Below are positions 1-11,478 of a DNA stretch of 64,000 bases, piece by piece. The stretch is from Dasypus novemcinctus. Its lineage: Eukaryota > Chordata > Mammalia > Cingulata > Dasypodidae. Every line of letters begins with the position of its first letter. The first letter of the stretch is position 1. The position numbers were made by a program, and so were the translations under genes. The notes beneath the pieces are model-generated. The model did not search any database and was not told where the DNA came from. It saw only the letters and a list, made by a program, of their open reading frames with translations. Location of the stretch: assembly GCF_030445035.2 (NCBI RefSeq), contig NC_080694.1, positions 73,299,147 to 73,363,146 of the forward strand. Reading direction: 5' to 3'.

Positions 1-1089
1 GCACAATTGACCCTGGAGAAAGGGAATATGCATATCTTTTAAGAGTACTGGACACATGATTTGATTGACATTGATACTCTAAGAGTCTAGGCATCATGGC
101 TCATGTGTGAGAGGGACATACAGAGGGCATGTAGCAAAAAGAGTCATGGTTCAAATCTACTCTACAGTGGACCTTCTGTATACTGCAGGCACACCCAATA
201 GTCATTTACCCAACTACTCACAGTATAATTTGGATTGACCATAATTGGCAATTAGAAAAACCCTACATGAGGTCATTGTGGAAATGAGCTATCACACTGA
301 GGGAGAGCAAGTGGAAGCCTTTAGAAAGTCCCTCATCTATCTGACCAGGACATATGATAATGACAGTAGACTATCTCAACACATTTTAACAGAAGAAGAA
401 TAAACAGTGGACCCACCTATAAGATATTAAGACTCACAATAAAGGCATCAGTTAATATAAAGTTTTTGGCTGGCATAAAAAGAAAAAATCAATTGAATAA
501 AGTAGAATATGGGGTAACAGGTTGAATATTTATGGAGATGTGGATACTTTAGCAATGACGTCACAAATTTGTGAAGAATAGTTAGTTAGTTGTCTGACTC
601 CACAGAGACAGAGTAGCCCCAATTCTTGGTGATTATCTCACAGCATAAGTCAGCTAATCTTTAAGAGGGCTGGAGAGATTAATAACAAATCTAAAATTCT
701 AAGCCTAATAAAATATTGAGCTACATAACCAGAGGGACTTCAAAAACACATAGTCCCTTGATTAAAAATTATGAAGAATATCAAGACATTGAGTGCAAAT
801 CATTCAGCCAAGACAGAAGCCCTTCAGAGGTCACGGTCATAAGCAACCAGTTAGGTCAAGGTTCAGGAAGTCAACCTGGCTAATAAAACTTAAGTCCATA
901 TTGGTATAAATTTAGGAGAAAAATTACTTCATAAACAACATCCTGAATGAAAATAATGTGAAGAAAGAAAATTCTTAGTCATGATTCATCATCATAATGG
1001 ATTTGTAATCAACAAGGGAAACAAGTTAAGATTGAGATGGTGATACTTGAAGAGAATGGATGACCTGGTGGGTACCTCTAAAACTAGAA

Positions 1090-1290
1090 AGGTGCAATTA
1101 CAGTCCTAGTTTACACAATTGCTCTCAAGAAACTGAGGTATTTACTTAACTTCTCTGAGCCTCGGTTTTCTGAAGATAAAATAGGAAAAGTATTAATGCT
1201 TCCTTCATTAGGTTTTTGTAAAAATTAATGGACATGATATATATTGAGGATGAGAACAATAACGTAGGCATTGTATCATATTTGAAGCAT
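1090..1290 (+). repeat. MIR SINE fragment (unit 1 copy)
   Basis: The stretch reads like the 3' half of a MIR: an 'aaactgaggta...acttctctgagcctc' core, then 'gataaaatagg' and a weakened 'gttgttgtgaggattaaatgag' counterpart. A matching copy at 8932-9105 in unit 2 shows that it was present before the duplication. Confidence 0.6.
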
Positions 1291-1707
1291 ATAATATAAC
1301 AGAATTATTAATGTAATGACTATATAATTAATTCCCCTACAAAGCAACGACAATGTAAACTCAGAAAAAGAAATAGACAAAGACATGGCATTTTAACTGT
1401 TATTAGAAAACTTAACTAGATATAAATATCATACAGACATATTCCTTGCCTAAAGTAAGAGGCAGACTACACCCTGTAGATAACAGCATTATTACCCCTA
1501 ATAGAGACATGTGAGCTTTTAGACCCCAAAATTAAAGGAGAATATTTAGTGTTATTACCAAAAGCAGATTTAGAGGGGGAAAAATATGATGTTTTTCTTT
1601 ATTCCTCTTATTTGTTTCCCATAATGTTAATGAGTTAAACAATGAGAATGTTAAAGGCAATCATATGTCTGTGCTGATCAATGGGATGTAACTGCTCCCC
1701 AGTCTGT

Positions 1708-2142
1708 TGTCAGAGTCTTGTTCGGTGACCCGAGGTATCGGGAATGAAAGACAAAGAAAGATTGGGTTCAGGGGATCTGAGAGCATTGATTTCTCAAGCT
1801 CATCAGACAAGTTTATTGAGTTGGGGGGCTAGTATATATACCCCTAACCTACGTGACATTCAGCACAAAATCAAGTTACCTATTACCCTTAGCTCATACT
1901 ATATTAACTAGTGATTGATGAAAACCCAACAAACTTTACTGGAACTATTATTATAAGAATCAGTAACTATACTCATAAATCCTGTTACTCAGGTTGTTCT
2001 GTTCTATATGTATTGTTCTGCCTGAAGGTGTGCTTACCCAGCCAAGACCGTGCTCCGCACCGATAATCATAAGGGACAGCTTGACTCAGTGGTCAAGGAA
2101 GTAACTTGCTTCCATGGAAACAACATGCCTTTGTTTCCCACA
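1708..2142 (-). mobile_element. Solo LTR, class II (ERV2/ERVK-like), 435 bp
   Basis: Read on the minus strand it begins TGTGGGAAAC and ends ACTCTGACA, so it has TG...CA ends. It is flanked by perfect 6-bp duplications (gtctgt, 1702-1707 and 2143-2148). A 6-bp duplication is typical of class II endogenous retroviruses. On the minus strand there is a TATA-like GGGTATATATAC and an AATAAA further on, in promoter/polyA order. The paralogous place in unit 2 (about 9580-9590) is empty, so the insertion happened after the duplication or is specific to this copy. No internal retroviral sequence is attached. It is a fossil solo LTR. Confidence 0.85.
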
Positions 2143-2329
2143 GTCTGTAACTCTTGTGGCCAAATTTCTTTCCACTTTATACAAGAGTATTTTGGAAGGG
2201 AGTCTCCAATACGAGCAAGTCAACTGACATCTCTTTCCTAGGATTTCAAAGTAAATTCGCAATTGACACTTGTGGTTTTGTCCATGGTGCTGAAACCAGG
2301 GAAAACTCAAGGGAATGGAAGAAAATAGG

Positions 2330-2646
2330 AAGAATGTGGAAAAGAAGGAGAAAGAAATTCCCCAACGAGGCCGCCTCATCTTCTAGGTGTAGAGAATATC
2401 CTGTTTATTCTTGAACATTCTTCCCAGAACCCAGGGGACACAGTCTCTCAAGATGTTTATATCTAGAGATCTGGGGTTCATAAAAAAGCAGGCAGATATC
2501 CAAAAAGGGAGAGAAGTTTTGAAGATGAAGAAATTATACTGCAATCCAACCTGAATTACCATGCGAAATATTGTTCTCCTATTTATAGTCACTGAGAGTG
2601 TAAACCTGAAAACCCTTCCTGCCTGGAATTCAGAATTCTCGAGTAG
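2330..2646 (+). other. Candidate 5' UTR exon of the unit 1 OR12D gene
   Basis: This stretch is well conserved with 9815-10105 in unit 2. It ends in a strong splice-donor match (TAG|GTAAGAATG, exon end 2646), kept in the other unit although the surrounding bases differ. OR genes usually have one or more upstream non-coding exons spliced to a single coding exon. The acceptor would be the pyrimidine-rich TTTGCTTTTTTCCTAG at 5721-5736, two bases before the ATG. The exon start is not visible to me; 2330 is only where similarity to unit 2 is high. No transcript evidence is available here. Confidence 0.35.
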
Positions 2647-3671
2647 GTAAGAATGCAGTAGAAAACAGGCTAGGAATGTTCCTTATAAACTATCTGTAGT
2701 GAGAGAACTATATTTCTGCTAGTACTAAACTTACATGCCCAGGATTTAAAACCAACTTCGTATATTAGAGTGGACTGCTCTTTGAGGTTGTAGTTCATGG
2801 AGACACCTTACATCTCAAATATTTTTTAAATGTCTCATTCTCAATAATATGCCTGGTTCTCAGGACATGCTACAAAGCAAGTTGAATAATTTAGGAGAGC
2901 AGAGTCTCTAATTTTCTTTAAAACTTAGAAAGACATCACTTTCAATGGATTTTTTATATAATTATGTTTTATGATACAGAAAATCAAAAACTATATGTGC
3001 TTTATCATCTCTATTTTAAACAAGGATGGTAAATTTCTTTCAAAACACAATATATGTGGCTATGAAAAATCTTTTCTAAGACTTTGGGAATCAACACATA
3101 TCTAAATGTATTAAAGATTAGATAATTTCTCCAAATTTTACACACTTACAAAACATAGAATCCCATGGGTTCCCAAAAAAGAGCTTCCAAGTTCATTCAA
3201 TTTTTTACTCTAGTAACCTCAAATCACTCCCTTTTCCCCTTCATAATTTCTCATAACTTGAATGATTCCCTCTTCATAGAAAGCTCCCCAATATCTGCAT
3301 CTCTATACAGAATACCTTGCAGTTTTGTTCTTTTAACAGTTCCTCCCACTCCTCTAAGTTTCTCACATATCATTACTTCTTCCTTCCCAAAACAGCCACT
3401 ACATCTAGAAATGAAAAGGACAAAGAGGAAGCTACCATGAAAAGTATGTATTCTTTTATGAGTGTACTTAAGGAGGTAATGTCAGGTACTTTGCAAATAA
3501 GAGTAAAGAAGACTCAAAATGTTTTTCTACCTTCCTGTAAAATATTAAAATTTACTTAAATTATAAACTTTATTGTAATTAACTCATTTTCATTTCTTTA
3601 AAAATTTCAGCACTACTGAAAAACACTATTATTTCTAATAATTAAGTGAAAAAAATTAATGAATTACTTTT

Positions 3672-4288
3672 TAAAATATTTTTTTAATTTTTTTATTAAA
3701 TTGTCTTTTTTTAAAGGATACATAGATCAGAAAAACATTACATTAAAAGTTATAAGACATCCCCACATACCCAACACCCCACCACCCCATTGCTCCCACA
3801 TCAACAGCTTCTTTCATCATTATGGCACATTAATTGCATTTAGTGAATACATTTGGAGCACTACTGCACCGAATGCATTATAGCTTACATTGTAGTTTAC
3901 GCTCTCCCCCAGTACTTTTAGTGGGTTATGGCAGAATATATAATGTCCAGCATCTATCCCTGCAATATCATTTATGACAATTCCAAGTCCCGAAAATGCC
4001 CCCATATCACATCTCTTCTTCCCTCTCCCTGCCCTCAGCAACTACCATGGCCACTTTTTCAAGATCAATTCTCAGTTTCCTCCATTACTAGTCACAATAG
4101 TTCTATAGTAGAATACCAGTAGATTCACTCTAATCCATATTTTATTCCTCCATCCTGTGGATGCTGGGTTGATGATGTCCACTCCACCAGTATATTGAGA
4201 GGGGGTTTAGATCTCACATGGTTGACAGATGCAATTCTCTTGCTTGGAGTTGTGGGCACCATCTTCAGTTCCCTGTTAGCTGACCTCC
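3672..4288 (-). mobile_element. 5'-truncated L1 3' UTR insertion, unit 1 only
   Basis: The T-rich start (reverse of a poly-A tail) is followed by the reverse complement of the armadillo-type L1 3' UTR, matching the fragments at 18273 and 39573. A short direct repeat of the type ACTTTT lies at 3666-3671 and 4289-4294. The unit 2 sequence runs through this point without it (about 11125). It is therefore a post-duplication L1 insertion of about 617 bp. Confidence 0.8.
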
Positions 4289-4312
4289 ACTTTTGCAAGG
4301 AGTTCATTTGAT

Positions 4313-4640
4313 GAAAAAGGGGGCATAATTTTTGGGATATTGGGATTGTCCGGAATGACCATGCAATGACAGACACAGCCCACTATATATCTTGCCATAT
4401 CTTACAAAATTGTGTGGAAAAGAGTTTAATCTATAATGTAAACTATAACCCAAACTTAGAGGAAATGCTCCAATATGTGTTCATCAAGTTTAACATAAGT
4501 ATCAAACTAATAAAAGATGTTGTTCATGTGGGAAAGTGTGGAAGGTGCAGGGAGTGGGAAATATGAGAATCCCCTACATTTTTTATGTAATATTTATGTG
4601 ATCTATGTATCTTTTTAAATATTTTAAAAGTATATTAAAA
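4313..4640 (+). mobile_element. L1 3' end fragment (older, shared with unit 2)
   Basis: This is plus-strand L1 3' UTR sequence ending near '...tttttatgtaatatttatgtgatctatgtatc', the usual terminal segment of the L1 family in this window. A matching copy at 11148-11478 shows that it pre-dates the tandem duplication. The minus-strand fragment just to its left inserted later, giving two L1 tails in opposite orientation. Confidence 0.7.
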
Positions 4641-5720
4641 TTGGGGAGGGGTCATAAAGAGAAAACACACTTTTCAATTGAAAAAAATATGGAAACTTTC
4701 CAGTATTTGGAGGGACCGATCTGTAGTCCACATTAATGGAAGTACAGGTGAGGAAGGTGCACTTCACTGGAGGTAGTTATGTCTTAATACATGAAGAGTA
4801 AGTTTGTATCCATCAAAATAAAAACAGGACCAAAGAAAACAGGTGTAAAAGATAAGTTTTCAAGGGAGCCAAAGTCTTGTGTAACTCAAGAAGCCTGTGT
4901 TGTGTGATCTAAAAGAGGTACTCTTGAGTTCATGAAGAAAGGATCTTATTACCTAAGGATGCAGGTTTCTAGGAAAAGGAAAAGAGTCCCAGGGAAACCA
5001 GAGAAGAGCAGTAAAATATCATTTGTCATTAAGAAGTAATTTGGGGATCCTGTTTAGAGATGACATTAAGGATCAGATTATAAGAAGACTAAATTTACCA
5101 GCTGAAAAGCAGTGAAAACATTGCAAATGCATCTCAGACTAATATCTGATTTATGTGGGCTCAATTCTAACCCTAGATCAGGCTTCATGAGGCTTTCAGG
5201 GATAGGAGTCAGAAGTGATCAGAAAGAGGTCACCTCTGAGGCTACTTACATTGTAAGATGAAGAAGGGTCAGTGCAACTCCTCTTTTTGCTTGTTGCAGA
5301 TGTCATGGTTCTAATTATTTCATTCCTGTCCACTGTTAGTAAGCTAAAATCCTTCTGGTGGCATCTTACTTGGCTTTTGGAAGTCCTGTGGTGGAGTACA
5401 TTGAAAATCACCCTGTTAGTCCCGACTTAGAAAGAGGAAAGTTGAATAAATATATAGATGTTCACAGCCAGAAAGGAAAGAAATTATAAGATTGAACTCT
5501 GAGAGAAGGGAAATATTAATGATTAATCTAGCAAAGAAAAAAAATGTCTGTGCAACAGTTAATATGCAAGTTTAATATTCAAAAGTCTAATGGCCCATGT
5601 TCAGCAAATCATTTTAGGAACCCGGAAAACAATCTCTCCCTCAAAACATTTTTGTCTTGGAGAAAAGATCCTGTTCTGGAAAGATTTTACCCTACATAGT
5701 GACTGTTTCCCACATGTTAC
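4641..5720. other. Non-coding stretch upstream of the OR CDS
   Basis: It is alignable throughout with 11479-12550 of unit 2. No gene or further repeat is recognisable. It lies in the candidate 5' UTR intron. Confidence 0.5.
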
Positions 5721-5738
5721 TTTGCTTTTTTCCTAGTG

Positions 5739-6665
5739 ATGCTGAATAAAACCTCACTCACTGAATTTTTCCTTCTGGGACTGACGGACATCCAGGAGCT
5801 GCAGCCTCTGCTCTTTGTGGTTTTCTGCACAATCTACATTGGCAGTGTGGCTGGGAATGGGGCAATTCTGATGATCGTCATCTCTAACCCAAAACTCCAC
5901 TCTCCTATGTACTTCTTCCTGGGAAATCTCTCATGCCTAGACATCTGTTACTCCACAGTGACGCTGCCAAAGATGCTGGAGAACTTAGTCTCTTCACACA
6001 AAGCAATTTCCTTCTGGGGATGCATCAGCCAGCTGCATTTCTTTGACTTCCTGGGCAGCACAGAGGCCTTGCTGTTGGGTGTGATGGCCTTGGACCGCTT
6101 TGTGGCTATCTGCAAACCACTTCATTACACTGTCATCATGAATCATCAGCTCTGCATCCAGATGGCCAGCACAGTCTGGGTTATCGGTTTCTTCCATGCC
6201 CTGCTGCACTCCATAATGACCTCTCACTTGAACTTCTGTGGTTCCAACCATATCCATCACTTCTTCTGTGATGTTAAGGCATTGTTGGAACTGGCCTGTG
6301 GGAACATTGACCTCAACCAGTGGTTGATTAATATTGTCACAGGCACCATTGGCATGGGCCCCTTCTTTCTGACACTTCTCTCCTATTTCTATATTCTTGC
6401 CTACCTTTTCTTCAAGACTTATTCTTGCAGAATGCTTCAGAAACCTCTGTCCACCTGTGCCTCCCACTTCATGGTCGTTATTCTTTTTTATGTTCCTGTT
6501 CTCTTCACCTACACTCGTCCTGCTTCAGGCAGCTCCATGGAACAGGATGCAGTCATTGCCCTCATGTACAGTGTGGTGACTCCTGTACTAAATCCACTGA
6601 TCTATACCTTGAGGAACAAGGAGGTGAAGCAAGCCATGAGTAGGGCAATCACAAGGAAGTTCTGA
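5739..6665 (+). CDS. Olfactory receptor, OR12D-like, intact (unit 1)
   Basis: This is a seven-transmembrane odorant receptor of 308 residues, expected in the ciliary membrane of olfactory neurons and coupled to G-olf/adenylyl cyclase. The start chosen is MLNKTS at 5739; the GTG before it belongs to the splice-acceptor side. Visible features: N-glycosylation site NKT at residue 3; GN in TM1 (residues 40-41); PMYFFLGNLS at TM2 (56-65); MALDRFVAIC ending TM3 (116-125), where the usual MAYDRY tyrosines are Leu and Phe; Cys95 and Cys177 for the extracellular disulfide; SHFMVVILFY in TM6; PVLNPLIYTLRNKEV at TM7 (282-296). The sequence closely resembles recalled human OR12D2, including the MLN...TSVTEF start and the HFFCDVK segment. 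The reading frame is unbroken. The paralogue at 12577 is about 93% identical. Family-level assignment is firm; one-to-one orthology cannot be claimed for a lineage-specific duplicate. Confidence 0.93.
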   Translation: MLNKTSLTEFFLLGLTDIQELQPLLFVVFCTIYIGSVAGNGAILMIVISNPKLHSPMYFFLGNLSCLDICYSTVTLPKMLENLVSSHKAISFWGCISQLHFFDFLGSTEALLLGVMALDRFVAICKPLHYTVIMNHQLCIQMASTVWVIGFFHALLHSIMTSHLNFCGSNHIHHFFCDVKALLELACGNIDLNQWLINIVTGTIGMGPFFLTLLSYFYILAYLFFKTYSCRMLQKPLSTCASHFMVVILFYVPVLFTYTRPASGSSMEQDAVIALMYSVVTPVLNPLIYTLRNKEVKQAMSRAITRKF

Positions 6666-6756
6666 CTGAAATCAATCAGAAATCTTATGAGGCTAAAAAA
6701 GGCATGCAAGGAGAAAGTTGAGAATTGAATGCATACTTTGCCACAAATAATTTATT

Positions 6757-6778
6757 TTATATAGATATATATATATAA

Positions 6779-6811
<33 letters not shown>

Positions 6812-6815
6812 AATA
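6757..6815. repeat. TA/TG microsatellite just 3' of the OR CDS
   Basis: A run of TA, then TG, then TA dinucleotides ends in an AATAAA (6810-6815) that could serve as a polyA signal. Unit 2 has only a short 'gtatatatac' here (about 13595), so the array expanded in unit 1. Confidence 0.7.
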
Positions 6816-8931
6816 AAAGGAACAGGTACCAAAAAATAAGTGGAATATCTACTATGGGTGTGTTAAACAATGCATTCCTAGGTAATATTTGTGAAACTTG
6901 AACTGTTGGACACTGGCTTTGAAACCCTAATGGTGAATTTATTTTAGGATATAAGTTGTTATAATTACTTTGTTATATATTCTAGTGTACTCTTAAATGA
7001 AATGAAATAAAGTAATATACCTATATTACTCTAGTGATTAGAATTAGGTCACTTGATCTGTATGATCCTTCTTGATTAATACAATTTAATATGAGAATCA
7101 ATTATCATTATTAGTAATATTATTGTTGTTAGAATTATGAAATTTTGAGTATGTTGATTTAGGGTCACATTACTCAACACTAAACCAACTGCTAATTCAC
7201 ATATGAGTTAAGTGGAATTTTTCAAAGGTATGCCTTGATTTTTTCTTCTTTAAGCAGGGTAATCAGTAAGTAATTAAAGCCAATGATATTCTAAACAATA
7301 ATTAACAGAAATAAAATAACCCACAGGTCACATAATGTGTGGAGCCTCTCCAAACAGAGATCTTTTGGCATTAAACTAGCGAAATTTTTCAAAGAATCCT
7401 GTGAAATCACATAAAATTGCAGTTGCTGAAAAATCTCCTCAGAATTCCTTTTGTCCAATGACTATTATTTTCCCTTATGCTTGGACATGGAAAATTATAA
7501 CTTTCAAAACCCTTTAAACTTTTCCATTTTCCTTTTTGACAGGCTATTCTGGAATATGATCTAATACTGGTGAATTGGGAAGAAATCACTATAACTTTGT
7601 AATATTTTCCTTTCCTAGCAACAAACTCATTCTAGGAATGAAGTGATAGTTGCTAAAATGATTCTGAAGCAAATGGACTAAAGATATGATATTCCTCAAC
7701 TTGAGGAACCTGTAAGAGACAAAAGACACTAAAATGCTAAGAGCTGCCAGCATTTTTACGTATTTAGAAAGACAAACCATCAGACAAGACCTGAAAATAC
7801 ATTTTGAAATGTGGGGCTACCCATTCAAGAATCTGCATTCACTGTTTCAGACACAATTGACCCTGGAGAAAGGGAATATGCATATCTTTTAAGAGTACTG
7901 GACACATGATTTGATTGACATTGATACTCTAAGAGTCTAGGCATCGTGGTTCACCTGTGAGAGGGACATACAGAAGGCATGTAGCAAAAAGAGTCATGGT
8001 TCAAATCTACTCTACAGTGGACCTTCTGCATACTGCAGGCACACCCAATAGTCATTTATCCAACTACTTATGGTATAATTTGGATTGACCATAATTGGCA
8101 ATTAGACAAACGCACATGAGGTTTTTCATTGTGTGAAATGGGTTATCACACTGAAGGAGATCAAGTGGAAGCCTTTAGAAAGTCCCTCCTCAATCTGGTC
8201 AGGACATGCGATACTGACCGTAGACTATCCCTGGGCATTAATAAATGAAGAATAAGCAGTGACCCACCTATAAGATATTAAGACTCATAGTAAAGTCATC
8301 AGTTAATATACAGTATGTTGTTGCCATAAAAAGAGAAAAAAACAATGGAATAAAGTAGAAAGTGGGGTAAAAGTTTGAATATGTATGCAAATGGCCTACT
8401 TTAGAAATGGCATCACATATCTGTGAAGAATAGCCAGTTGTCAGACTACAGAAAGAAAAAGTAGCCCAAAATTTTGGTGATTATCTCACAGCGTAAGTAA
8501 GCTAATCTTTAAGAGGGCTAGAGAGGTAAATAAATCTAAAATTCTAAAGCTAATAAACTGATGAGCTACTTAATCAGAGGGATTTGAAATAAACAAGTCT
8601 CTTAATTTACAATTATGAAGAATTTCAAGTCAGATCACTCAGTCAAGAAAGAAATCCTTCAGAGCCCAGGGTCATAAGGAACCAGTTAGGTCAAGGCTCA
8701 AGAAGCCAGCCTGGCTAATAAAATTTAAGACCACATCATGATGATTTGAGGAGGAAAACTACATCATAAAGAAAACCTTGAATGAAAAGAGCTTGAAGAA
8801 GAAAATTCCTGATCATGATTCATCATCATAATGGATTTCTATTCAACAAAGGAAACAAGTTAAAATTGAGATGATGATAATTGAAAAGAATGGATGACCT
8901 GGGGGGTGTCTCTAAAACTAGATGGCTCAGT

Positions 8932-9105
8932 TACAGTCTTAGTTCCACAATTGATCTCAAGAAACTGAGACATTTCTTTAATCCTCCAAACCTCAGTTTT
9001 CAAAAGATAAAATAGGAATGGTGTTAATGTTCCCTTCATTGGATTTTTGTAAGAATTAAAGGAGATAATACATATTGAGGATCAGAACAATAATGAACAC
9101 ATTGA
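8932..9105 (+). repeat. MIR SINE fragment (unit 2 copy)
   Basis: It is the same MIR-like 3' portion as at 1090-1290 ('aaactgagacatttctttaatc...cctcagttttc...gataaaatagg'). It came along with the segmental duplication. Confidence 0.6.
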
Positions 9106-9814
9106 CTGTTATTTAATTTTATCATATTGAAGTATGTAAAATAATAGAGAATTATTAGTGAAATGACTATTACTTAATTCCTCTACAGTGCAACAACAAT
9201 ATAAACTCAATAGGAAAAAATGGACAAACACATGGTATTGTAACTGTTAGTAGAAAGTTTGACTAGATATAAAAATCATACAGACATATTCATTGTCTAA
9301 AAAGCTGAGATTTTATTACTAACGGACACAGCAAGAAGTAGAATACACCCTGTAGATACCAGCATTATTACACAAACAAAGAAATGTGAGCTTTTAGGCC
9401 CCACAATTAAAGGAAATTATCTAGTGTTATTACCAAAAGTGAATAGTCAGTTTTAGAAGGGGAAATAATGCAATATTTTTTTATTCCTTTCTATGTTTCC
9501 CATAATATTAATGAGTTAAACAATGAGAATATTAAAGGCAATCATATGTCTGTGCTGATCAATAGTATGTCACTGCTCCCCATTCCCTAACGCTTATGGC
9601 CAATTTTCTTTCCACTTTACACAGAAGAGTATTTTTCAAGGGAGTCCGCAATAAGAGAAAGTCAATTGACATCTCTTTCCTAGGATTTCAAAGCAAATTC
9701 GGCAAAGGAAATATGTAACACAACTGATACTTGTGGTTTTGTTCATGGTACTGAAACCAAGTAAAACACATTAGAAGGGAAGAAAATAGGAAGAATAGGG
9801 AAAAGGAGAAAGAA

Positions 9815-10105
9815 ATTCCCCAACGAGGCCGCCTCATCTTCTAGGTTCTGAGAATATCCTATTTATTCTTAAAACATTCTTCCCAGCACCCAGGGGACAC
9901 AGTCTCTCAGGATGTTTATATCTAGAGATCTGGGGTTCATAAAAAAGGAGTTAGATATCCGGAAAGGAGAGAGAAGTTTTGAAAATGAAGAAATTATGCT
10001 GCAACCCAACCTGAATTACCACGTGAAAAATGTTTTCCTATCTATAGTCGCTGATAGTGTAAACCTGAAAACATTTCTTGCCTGGAAGTCTGAATGGTCA
10101 ACTAG
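9815..10105 (+). other. Candidate 5' UTR exon of the unit 2 OR12D gene
   Basis: It corresponds to 2330-2646 and ends in the same donor-type junction, CTAG|GTAAGAATG, with exon end 10105. The candidate acceptor is CTTTTCTCCCAG ending at 12574, two bases before the ATG, giving a 2469-bp intron (10106-12574). The start boundary is arbitrary. Confidence 0.35.
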
Positions 10106-11147
10106 GTAAGAATGAAATTGAACACAGCCTAGGAAGGTGGCTGTATAAATTATCTGTAATGCATTATCTGTCTTCCTGCTAGTACTAAACTTAAGTGCCC
10201 AGAATTTAAAACTGACTTCCTAAATTAGAGTGGACTTCTCCTTGAGGTTTTAGTTTATAGAGACACCTTATTTCTCATGTATATTTTTAAAATATCTCAT
10301 TCTCAATAATATGCCTGGTTCTCTAGACATTCTACAAAACAGGTTAAATAATTCAGTAGAGCAAAGTCTCACTCATAATTTTGTTTAAAACTTAGGAAGA
10401 ATTTATTTTCAATGGATTTTTGATACAATTATGTTTTATGAAACAGAGAATCAAAAACTATATGTGGTTTATCATCTTTATTTTAAACGAGCACAGTTAA
10501 AGTCTTCAAATACACAAAATATATATGACTATGAAAAATCTTCTCTAAGAGTTCAGAAATCAACATGTATCTAAGTATATTAAAGATTAGATAATTTCTA
10601 CAAATTTCTTGCACTTATAAACCCTAGAATCCCGTGGGTTCCCAAAAAAAAGAGCTTCCAAGTTCATTCAAATAACTTTCTTTTCCCCTCCATGATTTCT
10701 CGTACCTTGAATGATTCCCTCTTTATAGAAAGCTGCCTAATACCTGCATCTCTATTCAGAATTTCCTGCAGTTTTTTTCTTACAACAGTTCCTCCCACTG
10801 CTCTAAGTTTCTCACATATCATTGCTTCTTCTTTCCCCAAAAGAGTTCTACATCTAGAAATAAAAAGGAGAAAGAAGAAGCTACCTCATAAAGTATGTCT
10901 GCTTTGTGAGTGTACCTACAGGAGGTAATGTCAGGCACTTTGCAATTAAAAGAGTAAAGAAGACTCAAAATTTTTTCTACCTTCCTGTAAACATATCAAA
11001 ATTTACTCAAATATTAAAACCTTATTATAATTAATTTATTTTCCTTTCTTCAATAATTTCAACATCCCTGAAAAAAACACTATCATTTCAAACATGTAAG
11101 TGAAATAAAAATTAATGAATTACTTTTGTAAGAAAGTTTATTTGATG

Positions 11148-11478
11148 CAAAAGGGAGCATAAAATTCTGCACATTGGGATTGTCCTGAATGACCTAGCAA
11201 TGACAGGTACAGGCCATTATATATCTTGTCATAACTTACAAAATTACATGGGAGCATGAACAATAAGTAAACTGTAATCCACACTTAGTGGAAATGCTCC
11301 CATATGTGTTCCTCAATTGTAACTTATGAACCAAACTAATGAAAGATCTTAACATGGGAAAGTGTGGAAGGGGTAGGGAGTGGAGCATATGGGAATCCCT
11401 GCAATTTTTCATGTAACATTAATGTAATCTAAGTATCTTTTTAAAAATTTGGAAAGAATATTAAAAGGGGGGGAGGGC
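11148..11478 (+). mobile_element. L1 3' end fragment (unit 2 copy)
   Basis: It is the counterpart of 4313-4640, in plus orientation and ending in the 'atgtaacattaatgtaatctaagtatc' tail typical of the L1 fragments here. It sits inside the candidate 5' UTR intron. Confidence 0.7.

Larger units (their letters stand above)
2647..5736 (+). other. Candidate 5' UTR intron of the unit 1 OR12D gene
   Basis: It is bounded by GTAAGA at 2647 and TTTTTTCCTAG at 5736. The matching interval in unit 2 is 10106-12574 (2469 bp against 3090 bp here). The 621-bp difference is close to the size of the L1 tail inserted at 3672-4288. Apart from L1 fragments the interval shows no gene. Confidence 0.35.
2..7851. repeat. 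Tandem segmental duplication, unit 1 (OR12D unit)
   Basis: The same roughly 7-kb segment recurs head to tail. Its start (CACAATTGACCCTGGAGAAA) recurs at 7852 and, slightly changed, at 14644. Collinear similarity to unit 2 runs through the flanks, the candidate 5' exon, the OR CDS and the 3' flank. The unit is about 1.06 kb longer than unit 2, and almost all of that comes from two insertions found only here: the solo LTR at 1708-2142 and the minus-strand L1 tail at 3672-4288. Stretches 2-1089, 2149-2330 and 6830-7851 hold no gene I can recognise, only sequence shared with unit 2. The window starts at the unit boundary, so more copies may lie to the left. Confidence 0.9.

Noticed and set aside
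5994-6467. 157-codon minus-strand frame, also at 12832-13305
   Set aside because: Antisense of the OR CDS, repeated in both copies only because the genes are duplicates.
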